DNA of 64,000 bases, taken from NCBI RefSeq assembly GCF_025145845.1, contig NZ_CP102253.1, positions 496,001 to 560,000 on the forward strand. Reading direction: 5' to 3'. The notes beneath the pieces were generated by a model that made no database searches, was not told the origin of the DNA, and saw only the letters and a list, made by a program, of their open reading frames with translations. The stretch is from Alistipes shahii WAL 8301 (GTDB taxonomy: Bacteria; Bacteroidota; Bacteroidia; Bacteroidales; Rikenellaceae). Positions 25,555 through 34,429 of the stretch are shown piece by piece. The translations under genes and the position numbers were made by a program. How positions within the stretch are numbered: position 1 is the first letter of the stretch; every line of letters begins with the position of its first letter.

Positions 25555-25971
25555 TTATCGGCGGGCCGTTCCTCCACGCTGTCCGTCCTCATCCCAGGGA
25601 CGGTAGACCTCACCGAGCAGGGCGGCGATATCCTCCCTGTGCTCCTCCATATGGAGCTCCAGCAGCCGGATGATAAACCCGGAGATGCTGCCGCAACCGG
25701 CGGCCCTGACCAGCATGGCGATCCGGCGGTGCAGCCTCCCGTCAATATACGCGGTCTTCCACTCCACAGACTTGGGAGCGGGAACAAGAAACCTCCTCTT
25801 GTATTCTTCCGGGGCTGTCACTTTCCCTGCACGGACCTGCCTTTCATGCCCCGGCATACCCACCGCCGGTTCCGGGGATGGGGAAACGGGAGCTGACAGA
25901 AGGTTTCCCGTGAGTCCGACCCTCTCGAGAACGATATCGGAAAGCCGGTTCTTTTCCTTTTCTGAATCCAT
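25555..25971 (-). CDS. DUF3408-family protein (first gene of the ParA operon)
   Basis: 138 aa. Variable N-terminus, then KTAYIDGRLHRRIAMLVRAA and SISGFIIRLLELHMEEHRED, the same strand-helix-helix layout as its neighbour, so the two are likely paralogues. A phased GAC repeat lies 93-126 bp upstream and the 13-unit repeat array about 320 bp upstream. Confidence 0.82.
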   Translation of the reverse strand: MDSEKEKNRLSDIVLERVGLTGNLLSAPVSPSPEPAVGMPGHERQVRAGKVTAPEEYKRRFLVPAPKSVEWKTAYIDGRLHRRIAMLVRAAGCGSISGFIIRLLELHMEEHREDIAALLGEVYRPWDEDGQRGGTARR

Positions 25972-26063
25972 TGTCTTAAAATCTTAATTTATTAAATTAC
26001 ACAACTGGCATTGTTTCGGAATACAAAATAAAGAAAGAAGAGGACAGGACGGAACCACCTGTC

Positions 26064-26097
26064 GCTTATAGTCATCCAAAGTCGTTTATTGTCATGA
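26064..26097. promoter_or_regulatory. Phased GAC repeat upstream of the ParA/DUF3408 operon
   Basis: Minus-strand sequence reads ATGAC-aataa-ACGAC-tttgg-ATGAC-tataa-GCGAC, four 5-mers with exactly 10-bp spacing, about 95-125 bp upstream of the first DUF3408 gene. It matches the block at 12484-12512 nearly base for base, suggesting that one regulator controls both the excisionase-type genes and the transfer operon. Confidence 0.55.
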
Positions 26098-26289
26098 TAC
26101 ACATGATGGTGGGGACGAACATATGGTTCCATCCGGATGCTTCTTCCCATGCGGGAGTGACGTCAGAATCCTGCTGTCCGTAGCGGCGTGGAAAAGTGGC
26201 GGGATTCCGTTCCTTGTCCACCGCCCCTTTCAAATCCTTATGGGCAGGTGTGGGAGCATGCATCCGTCCTGATACGGATTCTTGGATTA

Positions 26290-27372
26290 TCGGTCTGTGG
26301 AAGTGTAAAAATATCAATCCGTTAATGGAGACAAGGAAGAAAAAACATAAGGCGTACACGGCTACCTGCACGTTCTCCATTTGCAGAAGTGTAGAAGTGG
26401 CAATCCGTTAATGGAGACGATGAAAAAAAACAATAAGGCATATACGGCTACCTGCCATTCTCCATTTGCAGAAGTGTAGAAGTAGCAATCCGTTAATGGA
26501 GACAATGAAGAAAAACCATAAGTCATACACGGCTACCTGCACGTTCTCCATTTGCAGAAGTGTAGAAGTAGCAATCCATCAATGGAGACTAGAAAAAGAA
26601 ACCATAAGTCATACACGACTATATGCCCATTCTCCATTTGCAGAAGTGTAGAAGTAGCAATCCATCAAAGGAGACAAGGAAGAAAAACAATAAGGTGTAT
26701 ACGGCTACCTGCCCATTCTCCATTTGCAGAAGTGTAGAAGTGGCAATCCATCAATGGAGACTAGGAAAAGAAACCATAAGTCATACACGGCTACCTGCAC
26801 GTTCTCCATTTGCAGAAGTGTAGAAGTAGCAATCCATCAATGGAGACAAGGAAAAGAAACCATAAGACATACACGGCTACCTGTCATTCTCCATTTGCAG
26901 AAGTGTAGAAGTAGCAATCCGTTAATGGAGACGATGAAAAAAACAATGAACTATATACGGCTACATGTCCATTTCTCCATTTGCAGAAGTGTAGAAGTAG
27001 CAATCCATTAATGGAGATAATGCAGAAAACCATGAAGCATATACGGCTACATGTCCATTTCTCCATTTGCAGAAGTGTAGAAGTAGCAATCCATTAATGG
27101 AGATAATGTAGAAAAACCATGAAGCATATACGGCTCACTGCCGCTCTCCATTTGCAGAAGTGTAGAAGTATCAATCCATCAATGGAGACAAGGAAAAGAA
27201 ACCATAAGACATACACGGTTACATGCACATTCTTCATTTGCAGAAGTGTAGAAGTAGCAATCCGTTAATGGAGACAATGAAGAAAAACAATAAGGCGTAT
27301 ACGGCTACCTGTCATTCTCCATTTGCAGATGTGTAAAAATAACAATCCATTAATGGAGAATAGGGTATGGAA
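26290..27372. repeat. Tandem array of thirteen 85-86 bp units with hairpin potential
   Basis: The core gcagaagtgtagaagtagcaatcc recurs, exactly or with small changes, with cores starting at 26298 (degenerate), 26383, 26468, 26554, 26640, 26726, 26812, 26897, 26983, 27069, 27154, 27240 and 27325 (last, degenerate). Each unit carries tctccatt and aatggaga flanking the core, an 8-bp inverted repeat with a loop of about 30 nt, followed by a more variable 40-bp part (gaagaaaaaccataagncatacacggctacctg). It is not a CRISPR: the whole unit repeats, and no cas genes are present. Its place next to a ParA/DUF3408 operon suggests a centromere-like or transfer-related site. Confidence 0.88.
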
Positions 27373-27753
27373 AGGGCAGATTTCCAGTACATACGTCTCC
27401 CTTATTCCTGAATTATGGGCGTAAGTCACATGATTCAGGAGAGATAGCCACCTTTTTATGGGGAGAGCAGCCGGCAAATGCCTGATGGAAATGACCCGAA
27501 AATCACAGGAGAATAACCGTACAATAGGCTGATACACAATTCCTATTGGAGAATGTTGTCCCCATTAGGGGACAGCAAGTTGTGTTTTCGTTTAACGAAA
27601 ACAGGACGGTTTAACGGAGAATACACCGATAAACCGTTACTTATTTCAAGCTCCAGCGTCGCTTTTTACATATCTAACTATAATTCATTTGAAATCACAA
27701 AACAGATTGAACCGAATGTGGTTAGTTTGTCTGTTTATTTCATGTCCGAATCA
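27373..27753. other. Non-coding junction between the transfer module and the B12 operon
   Basis: No convincing gene. It contains the two palindromes at 27557-27602 and a further inverted repeat (cggttta...taaaccg, about 27608-27638). Where mobilisation genes would be expected to start, the sequence changes and leads into the 3' end of the B12 operon at 27754, so the element appears cut here. Confidence 0.5.
27557..27602. other. Candidate origin of transfer: two adjacent palindromes
   Basis: tgtcccc-atta-ggggaca (27557-27574) is followed 9 bp later by gttttcgtt-t-aacgaaaac (27584-27602). Such paired hairpins with an intervening gcaagttgt are reminiscent of relaxase nick regions in Bacteroides mobile elements, and the position upstream of a divergent DUF3408/ParA operon fits. 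The relaxase genes that would normally lie on the other side are absent. Confidence 0.4.
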
Positions 27754-28320
27754 TTAGTATGCTATGTTGCAAAGTTCGTATTCATTATGAAAAAATCCGC
27801 TTACGAGAACAAGATATTCAGGTAATTTGCCATCCTTTCCCCAAAGAAGTTCGATGTTAAAAAGTTCAGAAAGCGTTTTGGCTATGTCAAATCCGAAGGC
27901 TTCGAGTGACGGACGCACTTTTTCCGGGTGTCGGCATGGTGTGCCGCAGTTACGCGTACACTCGTTATCTGAGCAGTGAAGACATTTACCTATATAGGCA
28001 AATGAACGCCCTCCATATTTCCGTTCCATATCCAATAATTCGCTCTCGATTCGTATCCGTTCCGGTAAAATGAGTTTTTGTGTATATTCAATCGGAATAT
28101 CTTTGTCTTCAGGGATTATCTTCGTTGCCATAAGATGTGCATACTTGTATTGTCGGAGAAACGATTCCGTATCAAAATCAAATGGAGGACACCCCCAACT
28201 TTTACCGTAATTGGTACATTGTTTGCAAAGTTCAAGAAAATGTGGTTCGTCACGGAATTCGGCGATATATCCTTCAACAGTGATGTCTGAAGTAAAATTT
28301 TCTACAGTGTATATACTCAT
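27754..28320 (-). CDS. DUF2284 cysteine-rich metal-binding protein at the end of the B12 operon
   Basis: 188 aa from the ATG at 28320, chosen because it overlaps the stop of the ABC ATPase gene (ATGA), indicating translational coupling; an ATG at 28344 would add eight residues. Cys-rich clusters ELCKQCTNYGKSWGCPPF, GKCLHCSDNECTRNCGTPCR match the DUF2284 family of predicted metal-binding proteins. Its function is unknown. Position as last gene behind btuF/C/D-type genes suggests a role in handling cobalt or the imported corrinoid. Confidence 0.8.
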   Translation of the reverse strand: MSIYTVENFTSDITVEGYIAEFRDEPHFLELCKQCTNYGKSWGCPPFDFDTESFLRQYKYAHLMATKIIPEDKDIPIEYTQKLILPERIRIESELLDMERKYGGRSFAYIGKCLHCSDNECTRNCGTPCRHPEKVRPSLEAFGFDIAKTLSELFNIELLWGKDGKLPEYLVLVSGFFHNEYELCNIAY

Positions 28321-29075
28321 TGTTTCAAAATCATTGTACCGCATAAGGAGTCGAAACGGATGTTTTCATTTTGGAAAAGTCTGTCAATGTATCCGCTTTT
28401 CTGCATTTCAGACGCGGTCAAGCAACTTAAATTCGGGGTATCTAACAATGCTATCGAATCGCACATGGACAACGCGATGTCAAGTTCATGTGTCGAGAAC
28501 ATGATACATTTTTTCTCGTCGTGGACAAGCCTACGAAGCAACGCCACAAGTTCGTAGCGATTAGGCATGTCAAGAAAGGAAGTCGGTTCATCAAGGAGAA
28601 TGATAGGAGTATCCTGTGCCAATGCACGAGCAATCATCACACGCTGGCATTCGCCATCCGACATTTTATCCATCGTGCGGTTTGCATAAGCCTCCATTCC
28701 CACCGAAATGAGCGATTGCATGACTATCTCCTTATCTGTTTCTTGCATCCTACCTATCCAGTTGGTATAAGGAGCACGGCCTATGGCTACGACATCCTTG
28801 CACCGCAGGTTGGCGATGCGCGTGCGCTCGGTCGTGACGACAGCCAGCGTTTTTGCCATATCTTCGGTTTTCATGCAGGCGATGTCGTGCCCGTCGAGAA
28901 TGATTTTTCCGGAATAACACCGGTTCAGACCGGCTATGGCGCGGAGCAACGTCGATTTTCCTGTCCCGTTTCTTCCGATAAGGGCTGTCAGTTGACCTTT
29001 TTTTATCGTGGCATTTACCTCGTGGAGCAACGAGTTTTCTTTGTAACCTATGGAAAAATGCTGTAATTCTATCAT
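28317..29075 (-). CDS. btuD: ABC transporter ATPase, BtuD/FepC type
   Basis: 252 aa from the ATG at 29075, which overlaps the permease stop at 29072. Walker A is LIGRNGTGKSTLLRAIAG, the signature is KMSDGECQRVMIARALAQD, Walker B is PIILLDEPTSFLDMP and the switch His is MFSTHELD. It energises uptake of corrinoids or iron chelates across the inner membrane with the FecCD-type permease. The cobalamin riboswitch at the head of the operon favours vitamin B12 as the cargo. Confidence 0.88.
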   Translation of the reverse strand: MIELQHFSIGYKENSLLHEVNATIKKGQLTALIGRNGTGKSTLLRAIAGLNRCYSGKIILDGHDIACMKTEDMAKTLAVVTTERTRIANLRCKDVVAIGRAPYTNWIGRMQETDKEIVMQSLISVGMEAYANRTMDKMSDGECQRVMIARALAQDTPIILLDEPTSFLDMPNRYELVALLRRLVHDEKKCIMFSTHELDIALSMCDSIALLDTPNLSCLTASEMQKSGYIDRLFQNENIRFDSLCGTMILKQ

Positions 29076-30052
29076 GCGGTGATGGATTTGTTGCGTAAAA
29101 CCACCCATACGACGATTGGGATTCCCAATAGAGCTGTAATGGCGTTGATCGGCAAGGTGAATATTTTAGAAATGATGTCGCAAAGAAGCAATATCGATGC
29201 TCCCGAAAGAATTGTTCCGGGCAGAAGGACATGATGATCGCTATTTTGGAAAAGCATTCTTGTGACATGAGGCATAGCGAGACCTATGAAACCTATCGGA
29301 CCGCAAAAAGCGGTTATCGTTCCGGCGAGCAGCGTTGTCGAGAGAAACAACAGGCTGCGTGAACGCCGAATATTCAGTCCCATTGTTACGGCATATTCCT
29401 CTCCGAACAGCAGGAGGTTAAGCGGTTTGATGGTCAGTACCGCCAACAGCAGTCCGGCAAACACCGATGGAACAAGAATCAGAAGTTGTCCGGAGGTGAC
29501 GTCACCCAAAGCCCCCATCGTCCAAATGACAAAGGCTTTCAGCGATTCCTCTTTGCTGAGGTACTGCAATATCTGCACGACAGCACCTACGCCCGATGAG
29601 AACATCATGCCCAGAATCAGGATTACCATGATGTCTTTTATTCGCTGTCCGACGGCAGTTATCACGAGCAACACGACAGCCGCACCCACCCACGCTGCTC
29701 CGGCAATGCCTATTGATGAACCGATCCCGGCAAGTACCACAAGTGCCACACCGAGACTTGCACCGGAACTGATGCCAAGGACATAGGGACCGGCAAGAGG
29801 ATTACGGAAGAGGGTCTGCATCTGAAGACCGCTGACCGATAAGGCAGCCCCGGCCAACAGTGCCACTATAGCTTTTATGAGGCGTATGTTGAGTACGATT
29901 TTTTCCGTGGCACGGGAACAATTTCCCCCGGTCAGTGCTGCCCATACATCGCGGATCGGAATGTTGACAGCTCCCACGGCCAAGTCCAGTAAAAAAAGAC
30001 CGACCGTGAGCGTAATCAATATGGAGAATAATATAGTCGAACGGGAACGCAT
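29072..30052 (-). CDS. btuC: ABC transporter permease, BtuC/FecCD type
   Basis: 326 aa with about ten hydrophobic segments. Family signatures include GAALSVSGLQMQTLFRNPLA (residues about 58-77), PYVLGISSGASLGVAL, and TAFCGPIGFIGLAMPHVTRM near 240. It forms the inner-membrane channel of the uptake system. The start codon directly follows the stop of the binding-protein gene (TAG-ATG at 30052-30055), as expected in a tight operon. Confidence 0.9.
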   Translation of the reverse strand: MRSRSTILFSILITLTVGLFLLDLAVGAVNIPIRDVWAALTGGNCSRATEKIVLNIRLIKAIVALLAGAALSVSGLQMQTLFRNPLAGPYVLGISSGASLGVALVVLAGIGSSIGIAGAAWVGAAVVLLVITAVGQRIKDIMVILILGMMFSSGVGAVVQILQYLSKEESLKAFVIWTMGALGDVTSGQLLILVPSVFAGLLLAVLTIKPLNLLLFGEEYAVTMGLNIRRSRSLLFLSTTLLAGTITAFCGPIGFIGLAMPHVTRMLFQNSDHHVLLPGTILSGASILLLCDIISKIFTLPINAITALLGIPIVVWVVLRNKSITA

Positions 30053-31192
30053 CTATTTCAGTTGCTTGTAATACACACACTCTTCCTGCACCAGTTCAGG
30101 ATGGAATATCTTCACGAGGTCGCGGAGCACGATGTCAGGATTCACGACGGCAGACTCGTAATAGTCGTTACCCCCGGCTGTGTTGGTACGGGCGTTGTTG
30201 TTATACACCTCTCCATTTTTGAAACATCGGGTATCGGTGAATTTCGGACATGATGCCTTCAAGTCGTCAAGGGAGTTCGCCATTCCCACGTTCAGCCACA
30301 TGTCCGCATCCGACGCGAGCAGATATGCTTCTTCTAAGTCAATGGGGATAGAAGCGTTTCCCGTGTTCTTCTGGTAGATATAGCGGCCTCCCGCATCAGT
30401 AATCAAGCGGGCTACATAACTTTGGGTTGAAGGCATGAACCACGAGTCGCCATAGGGAACATTAAGCATAACCGAAGGAGTGCCGAGGGTACTGTCGGCC
30501 ACTTTCTTTTTCAAGGCGTTGTATCTGACCGGGATTGCGGCAAAGGCTTTTTCACCCTTCTCACGTTTTCCTGTGACTTCTGAAAGCACTACCATCCATT
30601 CGGCCTTGCCGAGAGGCGACTCTTCAAGATAATCGCCGACATACATGAACGGTATGTCGAGTTCTTCGAGTTTGCTTTCCATTGCGCTTGCGCCGTTCAC
30701 CCCATAGAGCAGAACGAGGTCGGGATCGAGCGAGAGCAGCAACTCGTAGTTGATGTTCCCTTCATAGCCGACATCACCAATACTGTCGCGGCGGGCTTGG
30801 ATGTCTGGGTTGGAAATGTAGTCGATTCCCGAAACGCCGGTTATACACCGGACTTCACCGATTGCGTCAAGCATGGCGATATGAGTGGAAGACATCGCCA
30901 CGATGCGTTTGGCGTCTCCTTTGAGTACCTGTCCTGCAAACCCTTCGGGAACCTCTTCACCGTTGCGGACGATAAACAGCCATGTGGTTACACTGTCCGC
31001 TCCCTGCCAGGGATTCCTGACGGTTATCAGTACGCTTTCCTTCCCGCCCGCCCCTTTGATGTCGAAGCCGGAGGCATATTCGGGAGCATAAAGCAGCAGG
31101 TTGAAATCATTGATTTTTGAGCTTTTGTTGTGGCAGCCTGTAAATGCCAGAGAAAGCAACAAAATCAGGCTTAAATTCTTTAATGCGTTCAT
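30053..31192 (-). CDS. btuF: Corrinoid-binding lipoprotein, BtuF type
   Basis: 379 aa. Lipoprotein signal ending LAFTGC (Cys about residue 20). The two-lobed periplasmic-binding fold of the BtuF/FepB class is visible: KRIVAMSSTHIAMLDAIGEV, INYELLLSLDPDLVLLYG, LDIPFMYVGDYLEESPLGKA and LEEAYLLASDADMWLNVG. It delivers substrate to the BtuCD-type permease and ATPase downstream. It lies 11 bp after the TonB receptor gene. Confidence 0.88.
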   Translation of the reverse strand: MNALKNLSLILLLSLAFTGCHNKSSKINDFNLLLYAPEYASGFDIKGAGGKESVLITVRNPWQGADSVTTWLFIVRNGEEVPEGFAGQVLKGDAKRIVAMSSTHIAMLDAIGEVRCITGVSGIDYISNPDIQARRDSIGDVGYEGNINYELLLSLDPDLVLLYGVNGASAMESKLEELDIPFMYVGDYLEESPLGKAEWMVVLSEVTGKREKGEKAFAAIPVRYNALKKKVADSTLGTPSVMLNVPYGDSWFMPSTQSYVARLITDAGGRYIYQKNTGNASIPIDLEEAYLLASDADMWLNVGMANSLDDLKASCPKFTDTRCFKNGEVYNNNARTNTAGGNDYYESAVVNPDIVLRDLVKIFHPELVQEECVYYKQLK

Positions 31193-31203
31193 ATTGATGC
31201 AGA

Positions 31204-33282
31204 TTATCGTTTACTATTTTTGTTTTTTCCGAACTTGGGTGTTATGCCGATGAATATCTCGAAATTGATGCCCGGCATGGGACGGGACAATACGGAAAGG
31301 TATTCTTCATCGAACAGGTTGTTGATGCTGCCCTTTAGCGACAGATCGGCCCATCGGAAAGAGAGCTGTTTTTCCAGTGTCACGTTATTCATGAAGTAAG
31401 GGGGCAGATAGCCCGTCAGGGTATAGTCATTACTCGACATGGTATAACGCTGGCTGTAATAACACCATTTGTAAAGCAGGCTCCATGTCCGCCATGACAG
31501 ACGTCCGGTCACCGTTGCGGAAAACTCCGGCACGTATGGCAACTGTTTGCCGACGGATTGGTCTGCCGGACTCATCGGTTCGCTCTCGTTGTTCGAGGGA
31601 GTCCACGAGAAAGTTCCGTTCATATCCAGTTTCCAGTCCTTTCCGAGCATTATATCAAGGTGGGCGTTGGTCTCTGCCCCGTAAGCATGTACCTTTTTGA
31701 GGTTTCTGGGGGAGAAGAATCCCTTGGTTGTGGGTAGCCAGATGATCCAGTCGTCGATGTGCGAATCGAACCAGTTGATACCACCGCTCAAAGCATATAC
31801 ATTTTCTTTCCCCACCGAGAACGACAACCCCACGTCGTATGTGAAGCCGTGCTCGCTTTTCAGGTCGGGATTACCGCCCGGCAGAAAATAGAGGTCGTTC
31901 AGCGTGGGAAAACGGTAGTTCCGGGAGATGGATGCTTTCGCCACGATATTGCCTTTTTTCGACAGTACCCCGTCGATGAAGAAAGCCGGGATAACCGGGG
32001 CCCATTCCGTACCGAACATATCCTCGCGAAGGACAAGCGAGGCGGCAAAACGATCGACAGGCCGCCATTTCGCAGAAACGGAACCGGAAAACTCGACACG
32101 TCCCTTGTCATACCCGACAACAGCCTTGTTACCTTCCTGCGAGATGATATTTTTGTCCGCGCTTTCCACCAAATGCTGGTGTACGGAAACACCGGCCGTG
32201 AACAGCCATTTCTCTGAAGGAGCATAATCCCCGTCCGCACTTCCGTAGAACGTGTTAATCTTACTGCGTGAGCGGGTCATCGAAGCCATTTCGCCGTTTC
32301 CCTTGTCCCGCTTGTAATCATAGGCCATCCATGTGTGTATATAGCCGCCTTTTACACCGACCTTCCATTTCTCCCGCACGCGATCCCACGAGAGGACGCC
32401 GCGAAACGTCTGCTCCCTTTGGCGGTTCTCGAAGTCCATGTCGTTCCCGTAATCCGTGCTGAGCATCGCCAGTTCCCGGTTGGAATTGATATACCAGGCG
32501 TTTAGCCCGAACTTGTCGCCTTCGCCCGTGTTATAATAAATTTCCTGCAAGACGTGCAGATCCTTATAAGCCCCGCTGCGGTTGCGTTCCGTCGGGTAAT
32601 AGGAACCGATGATGTTCTTGTCCTCGTCATAGATGTTTTCCTTCTTGTCCCGGTTTCGGTATTTGTAGTCGTTGGGGGAAGAGGAATACACCACACGGGT
32701 GGAGGACTGCCAGTGTTTGTCACCGTAGGTCAGGCGGAGAAACTCGTCGAACGTGCTGAACGACCCCACTCCCTGCACGTACTGCAACCCGAACCCTTCA
32801 TGGTTGGCCGGAGAAGTGGAGAGCCTGACCAGACCACCCAAGCCGCCGCCCGTTTCGTTTACCGATGACGTTCCGTGCAGCAGCGAGGCATCATCGATAA
32901 AGTAAGAAGGGATGGTGGAAAAATCCGTCATGCCCAGCATCGGGTTGTTAATGCGCATACCATTCCACGTCACTTGGGTATGCGAGGGAGAGGTACCCCG
33001 GAAAGCCACGGTGGATAACGTGGCGCGTCCGTAGTTCTTGACAAAAACGGATGAGTTGAATGTCAGCACATCGGCCATAGACAAGGCGATGTTCTCTTTC
33101 ATGGCGATGGAATCGAAACGGGTTCGTTGCACGCCTATATCCTTCATAGGTCGTTTGCCCACCACCGTAACCTCCGGAATACGTAGTACCCTTTTGGTAA
33201 TGCTGACGGAATTTTTCTGCTGGGCGGCAAGCAGAAAGGGCAGGCTTACCCCCACGAACAATAGAATAAGATGTCTTTTCAT
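31204..33282 (-). CDS. btuB: TonB-dependent outer-membrane receptor, BtuB type
   Basis: 692 aa. Signal peptide (ILLFVGVSLPFLLAAQQ), TonB-box-like region (RIPEVTVVGKRP), plug domain (ADVLTFNSSVFVKNYG, TVAFRGTSPSHTQVTWNGMR, INETGGGLGG-like segment) and a 22-strand-type barrel ending in INNLFDEEYLSVLSRPMPGI. It lacks the N-terminal carboxypeptidase repeat of SusC proteins. It carries vitamin B12 or a related corrinoid across the outer membrane. It sits 18 bp downstream of a BtuG-like propeller gene, the arrangement known from Bacteroides BtuB-BtuG systems. Confidence 0.88.
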   Translation of the reverse strand: MKRHLILLFVGVSLPFLLAAQQKNSVSITKRVLRIPEVTVVGKRPMKDIGVQRTRFDSIAMKENIALSMADVLTFNSSVFVKNYGRATLSTVAFRGTSPSHTQVTWNGMRINNPMLGMTDFSTIPSYFIDDASLLHGTSSVNETGGGLGGLVRLSTSPANHEGFGLQYVQGVGSFSTFDEFLRLTYGDKHWQSSTRVVYSSSPNDYKYRNRDKKENIYDEDKNIIGSYYPTERNRSGAYKDLHVLQEIYYNTGEGDKFGLNAWYINSNRELAMLSTDYGNDMDFENRQREQTFRGVLSWDRVREKWKVGVKGGYIHTWMAYDYKRDKGNGEMASMTRSRSKINTFYGSADGDYAPSEKWLFTAGVSVHQHLVESADKNIISQEGNKAVVGYDKGRVEFSGSVSAKWRPVDRFAASLVLREDMFGTEWAPVIPAFFIDGVLSKKGNIVAKASISRNYRFPTLNDLYFLPGGNPDLKSEHGFTYDVGLSFSVGKENVYALSGGINWFDSHIDDWIIWLPTTKGFFSPRNLKKVHAYGAETNAHLDIMLGKDWKLDMNGTFSWTPSNNESEPMSPADQSVGKQLPYVPEFSATVTGRLSWRTWSLLYKWCYYSQRYTMSSNDYTLTGYLPPYFMNNVTLEKQLSFRWADLSLKGSINNLFDEEYLSVLSRPMPGINFEIFIGITPKFGKNKNSKR

Positions 33283-33300
33283 TTTTGTCCTCCTTCCTCG

Positions 33301-34368
33301 TTATTTCCAGCAGAAAGCTCCCGGAATGATTCCCACGTAAAATTCATCGATCAGCTTGCCTTGCGGCGAATAGCGATACACGATACCTTGTTGCTGGTAA
33401 TCAATAGCGTCGGCCACATATACCTCCCCGTTGTTGGGATTGACCGTAAGGCCGTAGTATTTGGTGTCCCGAAACTCCAGAAAAGGCCGGACGGGAACAC
33501 GGTCGGCTTCCACCGGCATTCGCCAAATATCGTTGTTGATCCAGTAAAGTGTATCCCGTGTACCGTTGAGCTGGACTTCCGAAGGCCAGTCGCCCAGCTT
33601 AAACTTGAACTGTTTCTCTACGGTGAAAGTCTCGGCGTCTATACGATAGAGAGACGGTGCCTCGTAACCGTATGGGCTGCCCTCGTAACCGCCATCCGTG
33701 ATGGTCCACATCTTGTTGTATTTGTCCATGACCAGCGAAGTAGGTTGTATGCCGATGGTCAGTTCGTCCACGACCTTGTCCGTCTCCGTGTCGATTTTCA
33801 GGATGCGGTTCTGGTACGACCAGCAGTTCACATAGACGTACTTGCCGTATTGTACCATTTGTTCGGTGGAACCCGATTCCATGTCCATGTCTGGACATTC
33901 GATATAGCCGGTAATCTCGTATGTCTTGGGGTTGATGATGAAGATACGGTAGTCCCATATCTGCGTCACATAGGCTTTCTCATCCGACAGAAAATGGATA
34001 TACCGGGGTGAGGTGAAACCTGTGATACGGCCCACTTCCTTGAAAGTATTGATGTCGATGGCGAAAATCACATGCGAGTTGTTCACCACGATCCAGCCTA
34101 TACCGTCCCGGATAACCATAGACTGGGCCACATCGCCCAACTTGAACCCGTTGGCACGGTAAAACACTTCATTCTCCACTTCGCACGTGGCGGGATCGTA
34201 GTAGGAAAGCGTGGCATTGCTGTACTGGAAATTCCCCTCGTTGGTAATGAAAAGACCAGAGGCCGATACAGAGAAATCTTCCATCTCTCCGTAATCCCAT
34301 TTCATGCAACTGCCGAAAACTGGCAGGCAGAAAAGAAAAAGGCAAATCCGTTGTATTGTTCTGCTCAT
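33301..34368 (-). CDS. Surface beta-propeller lipoprotein, BtuG/DUF5074-like
   Basis: 355 aa from the ATG at 34368, where the signal peptide begins (MSRTIQRICLFLFCLPVFGSC with Cys as lipid site); an ATG at 34374 is an alternative. Repeated YncE-like blades (AIDINTFKEVGRITGF, IINPKTYEITGYIECP, LKIDTETDKVVDELTIG, YRIDAETFTVEKQFKF, VNPNNGEVYVADA) indicate a seven-bladed propeller. In Bacteroides, BtuG proteins of this shape bind B12 at the cell surface and cap BtuB; the same gene order supports that role here. Confidence 0.85.
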   Translation of the reverse strand: MSRTIQRICLFLFCLPVFGSCMKWDYGEMEDFSVSASGLFITNEGNFQYSNATLSYYDPATCEVENEVFYRANGFKLGDVAQSMVIRDGIGWIVVNNSHVIFAIDINTFKEVGRITGFTSPRYIHFLSDEKAYVTQIWDYRIFIINPKTYEITGYIECPDMDMESGSTEQMVQYGKYVYVNCWSYQNRILKIDTETDKVVDELTIGIQPTSLVMDKYNKMWTITDGGYEGSPYGYEAPSLYRIDAETFTVEKQFKFKLGDWPSEVQLNGTRDTLYWINNDIWRMPVEADRVPVRPFLEFRDTKYYGLTVNPNNGEVYVADAIDYQQQGIVYRYSPQGKLIDEFYVGIIPGAFCWK

Positions 34369-34429
34369 TGTCATTCGGATAAAAAAGAGTACCCGAATCA
34401 TTACGGGTACTCTGGTTAAGGTATAAGGT

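Noticed and set aside
26072..26380. 102-codon minus-strand frame starting inside the repeat array
   Set aside because: The start lies in a repeat unit and the frame crosses the phased GAC repeat; no leader or conserved motif.
26290..27372. Possible CRISPR array
   Set aside because: The units are 85-86 bp and the whole unit recurs with drift, including the part that would be a spacer; no cas genes are present.
27553..27825. 90-codon + strand frame starting at the first palindrome
   Set aside because: Its first codons are the palindromes themselves, the rest lacks coding character and it runs into the convergent DUF2284 gene.
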